A stretch of 24,212 nt of DNA, from the NCBI GenBank assembly GCA_964384825.1, contig CAYLMM010000043.1, forward strand, positions 1-24,212, given 5' to 3'. This stretch comes from CAYLMM01 sp964384825. GTDB lineage: Bacteria > Krumholzibacteriota > Krumholzibacteriia > LZORAL124-64-63. The notes under the pieces are model-generated. The model had not been told where the DNA came from, searched no databases, and saw only the letters and a list, made by a program, of their open reading frames with translations. Shown here in pieces: positions 22,220 through 24,212 of this stretch (positions are counted from its first letter, which is position 1; every line of letters starts with the position of its first letter). Made by a program: the position numbers and the translations under genes.

Positions 22220-24212
22220 GTGTTCGCAAGCAAGTTCTAGAAGTCCTCACGCGGACACGGCTGAAGCAGATCGGCGGCTCGCTTGGCAGAGACTATCCGG
22301 CCTCGATGAAGAAGGGGGAGGTCGTCAACCGCTTGAATCGAACGCGTTCTATATCGCTTGTTGACATTCTCGGGGAGATGTTGCAAAGCGAGCTGAAGCT
22401 AGCGTGCATAGCCCTGAAGGTCGACAGTAGCGGAAGGGAAAAGAAAGCCCTGATTCACCGACTCCTCGCGGTGGAACGCGTCGCCAGTAGGCCGAGGTCT
22501 TCTGAAAGCAGAGCTGTGCGCAGTAAGAGTCTAATGGTCGCCCACCGGTCGCAGCCGATCGGTCGAAATGCACATGAAATATGCAAATCAAGTGAAAGAT
22601 CGAACATCCTGAATGGAGTTGACCACATGGACGACCCGAAAGAGATTGACAACGAGTCGGGCGTAGGCTCAGGCGAGCGCGAAGACGTTCAGCGATTGGA
22701 ACTGGTTTGGCCCCGTAAGAAGCGGACCACCGACCGTGTAGTCCTTCCGTTTCAGTGTATTGAGACCGTGAACGAATCCAGGGCGACACGTGAGGCCCAG
22801 AAAGGCACAATGTTCCACGGACAGGCACGCCAGGAGGCCGATGAGGCAGCGGATGAATGGCGCAATAAGCTTGTTTGGGGAGATAACAAGTATGTGTTGA
22901 GTTCACTTCTGGACAACTATGCAGGGAAGGTGGATGTGATCTACACTGACCCGCCATTTGGTACGGGGCAGGACTTCACCGTAAAGGTTGAGATCGGCGG
23001 GAAGGAACTCGAGAAAGACCCGTCGCTGATCGAGGAGAAGGCTTACCGCGACACGTGGGGAAATGGCATAGAGTCATACCTCTCGATGCTATACGACCGG
23101 CTTCGGATCATGCGCGAACTGCTTTCTGAGGGGGGCGCGATCTTTGTCCATCTGGATGTTCACATGGGGCCCTACGTCAAGGTTCTACTTGACGAGGTGT
23201 TTGGGAGGGACAACTTCCAAAATGAAATTGCATGGTACTACTACAACAAGATGCACGACAGCAGAAAACGACTGCTTCCCAAAGCATTCGACCAAATACT
23301 CTATTACGTCAAAAGCAAGAGCTCCCAGCAATACACCTACAACTCACTGACTGAAAAGCGCGATGAGCCGGTGAAACAACTCAAACGTGTTAAAGTCAAT
23401 GGGAAGATGGTTAATGCCCGGGACGAAAACGGCAAGGTGATCTACCAGGTCAAAGATACGCGATATGTCGACACTGTGTGGCGAATTCGCTGTTTGCAGC
23501 CAGCCAACAAGAAGGAATGGGTCAACTACGCCACGCAAAAGCCGGTTGACTTGGTTGAGCGGGTACTCTCAATCGCTTCAAGCCCTGGCGATCTTGTGCT
23601 CGATCCCTTCGTGGGTTCGGGTACAACTGCCGTTGCTGCTGAACGTTTGGGTAGACGATGGATTGCTGCAGATCTAAGCCGTTACTCCATCCATGTCACG
23701 CGAAAGCGGCTCCTTGAGGAGGATGGGTGTCGCCCGTTTGAAGTACTGAATCTCGGCAAATATGAGCGGCAGTATTGGCAGGGAGTGACGTTTGGGGATG
23801 GGAATCAGAAGGCCTTGCATGACTATATTAAGTTCATCCTTGACATATACAAGGCTGAACCGGCAAGTGGCCTCGTTCATCTGCATGGCCAGTCTGCAGG
23901 CTACATGGTTCACATTGGTGCGGCAGATGCACCAATCACCTTGGCTGAGATTCGTGATGCAGTTGACGAATGCAGGAAGATCGGGCAGAAAAAACTCGAC
24001 ATTCTCGGTTGGGAGTGGGAGATGGGCCTGCACGATGTCGTGGAGGCCGAGAGCCAGTGCTCAGGGGTCAAGCTTCGGTTGCTCCAGATTCCCCGCGAGT
24101 GTATGGACAAGCGAGCTGCTGAGGCTGGTGATGTACACTTTTACGAGCTGGCATACCTAGAGGTACAGCCGGAGGCCAAAGGTAAATCACTCTGCCTGAA
24201 GCTGAAGAACTT
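22216..24212 (+). CDS. Beta-class DNA methyltransferase with SAP-like N-terminus (partial)
   Basis: The frame runs open for 665 codons to the end of the window, so the C-terminus is missing. The catalytic motifs come in the beta-class order, motif IV first: TDPPFGTG (244-251), then a target-recognition region (about 330-430), NYATQKPVDLVERVL (437-451), and motif I DPFVGSGTT (463-471) for S-adenosylmethionine. The product is an N6-adenine or N4-cytosine methyltransferase of Mod type. The first 85 residues look like two helix-loop-helix SAP-like DNA-binding units, the second with ELKLACIALKVDSSGREKKA. A poorly conserved linker follows (about 90-137). After motif I a further domain (about 505-665) contains LDILGWEWEMG and RLLQIPRECMD. 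The ATG overlaps the helicase-nuclease stop, implying coupled translation. An internal ATG at 22627, preceded by GGAG, could make a form without the SAP-like part. It probably protects host DNA from the linked nuclease. Confidence 0.88.
   Translation, partial: MSVRKQVLEVLTRTRLKQIGGSLGRDYPASMKKGEVVNRLNRTRSISLVDILGEMLQSELKLACIALKVDSSGREKKALIHRLLAVERVASRPRSSESRAVRSKSLMVAHRSQPIGRNAHEICKSSERSNILNGVDHMDDPKEIDNESGVGSGEREDVQRLELVWPRKKRTTDRVVLPFQCIETVNESRATREAQKGTMFHGQARQEADEAADEWRNKLVWGDNKYVLSSLLDNYAGKVDVIYTDPPFGTGQDFTVKVEIGGKELEKDPSLIEEKAYRDTWGNGIESYLSMLYDRLRIMRELLSEGGAIFVHLDVHMGPYVKVLLDEVFGRDNFQNEIAWYYYNKMHDSRKRLLPKAFDQILYYVKSKSSQQYTYNSLTEKRDEPVKQLKRVKVNGKMVNARDENGKVIYQVKDTRYVDTVWRIRCLQPANKKEWVNYATQKPVDLVERVLSIASSPGDLVLDPFVGSGTTAVAAERLGRRWIAADLSRYSIHVTRKRLLEEDGCRPFEVLNLGKYERQYWQGVTFGDGNQKALHDYIKFILDIYKAEPASGLVHLHGQSAGYMVHIGAADAPITLAEIRDAVDECRKIGQKKLDILGWEWEMGLHDVVEAESQCSGVKLRLLQIPRECMDKRAAEAGDVHFYELAYLEVQPEAKGKSLCLKLKN

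Noticed and set aside
22349..22957. A 202-codon frame on - opposite the methyltransferase start
   Set aside because: The + frame is open through the whole region and carries methyltransferase motifs; the - frame has none.

Overview
The window reads as a high-GC, Gram-negative-type bacterial chromosome: lipobox lipoproteins, signal peptides, a DacA-type carboxypeptidase and sigma70-like promoter boxes. The mix of sulfatase-fold lipoproteins ending in LxALGY, a secreted Tricorn-type protease, a six-bladed propeller protein, a DUF2723 membrane glycosyltransferase and a cobalamin-riboswitch surface protein suggests an uncultured lineage of the FCB group (Krumholzibacteriota/Eisenbacteriota-like). 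That placement is an inference from gene content only.

Layout. 1-144: 3' end of trpB on +, then a probable terminator. 285-1919 (+): a PIG-V-like membrane mannosyltransferase, visibly AT-richer than its neighbours and carrying an unusual soluble insertion. 1984-7033 (-): a tightly packed operon of three sulfatase/alkaline-phosphatase-fold lipoproteins behind a good promoter with a palindrome near its start site. 7190-8470 (-): exported beta-propeller protein. 8618-11893 (-): exported Tricorn-like protease with its own terminator. 11967-13550 (-): DUF2723 glycosyltransferase. 13574-14731 (-): D-Ala-D-Ala carboxypeptidase. 14904-15143 (-): single-cysteine thioredoxin-fold protein. 15330-16115 (-): exported surface protein behind a well-conserved cobalamin riboswitch with its own promoter and terminator. 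16630-18282 (+): TPR lipoprotein. 18367-18816 (+): YaiI/YqxD (DUF188) protein.

From about 18817 composition and codon use change. A gene-free stretch with direct and inverted repeats leads into a probable acquired island: a small excisionase-type HTH protein, a UvrD-like helicase fused to a RecB/AddB-type Fe-S nuclease, and, coupled by an ATGA overlap, a beta-class DNA methyltransferase with a SAP-like N-terminus. The methyltransferase frame stays open to the last base. This looks like a restriction/defence operon whose remaining genes lie beyond the window, and it is the best candidate here for an undescribed system.

Much of the core region is devoted to the cell envelope: lipoproteins, exported proteins, two lipid-linked-sugar glycosyltransferases and peptidoglycan trimming. 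A second notable point is a codon-usage shift at the 3' ends of several genes, from C-ending codons to G/T-ending codons (TTG, GGG, GAT, TTT). No tRNA, rRNA, insertion sequence or CRISPR array was seen.
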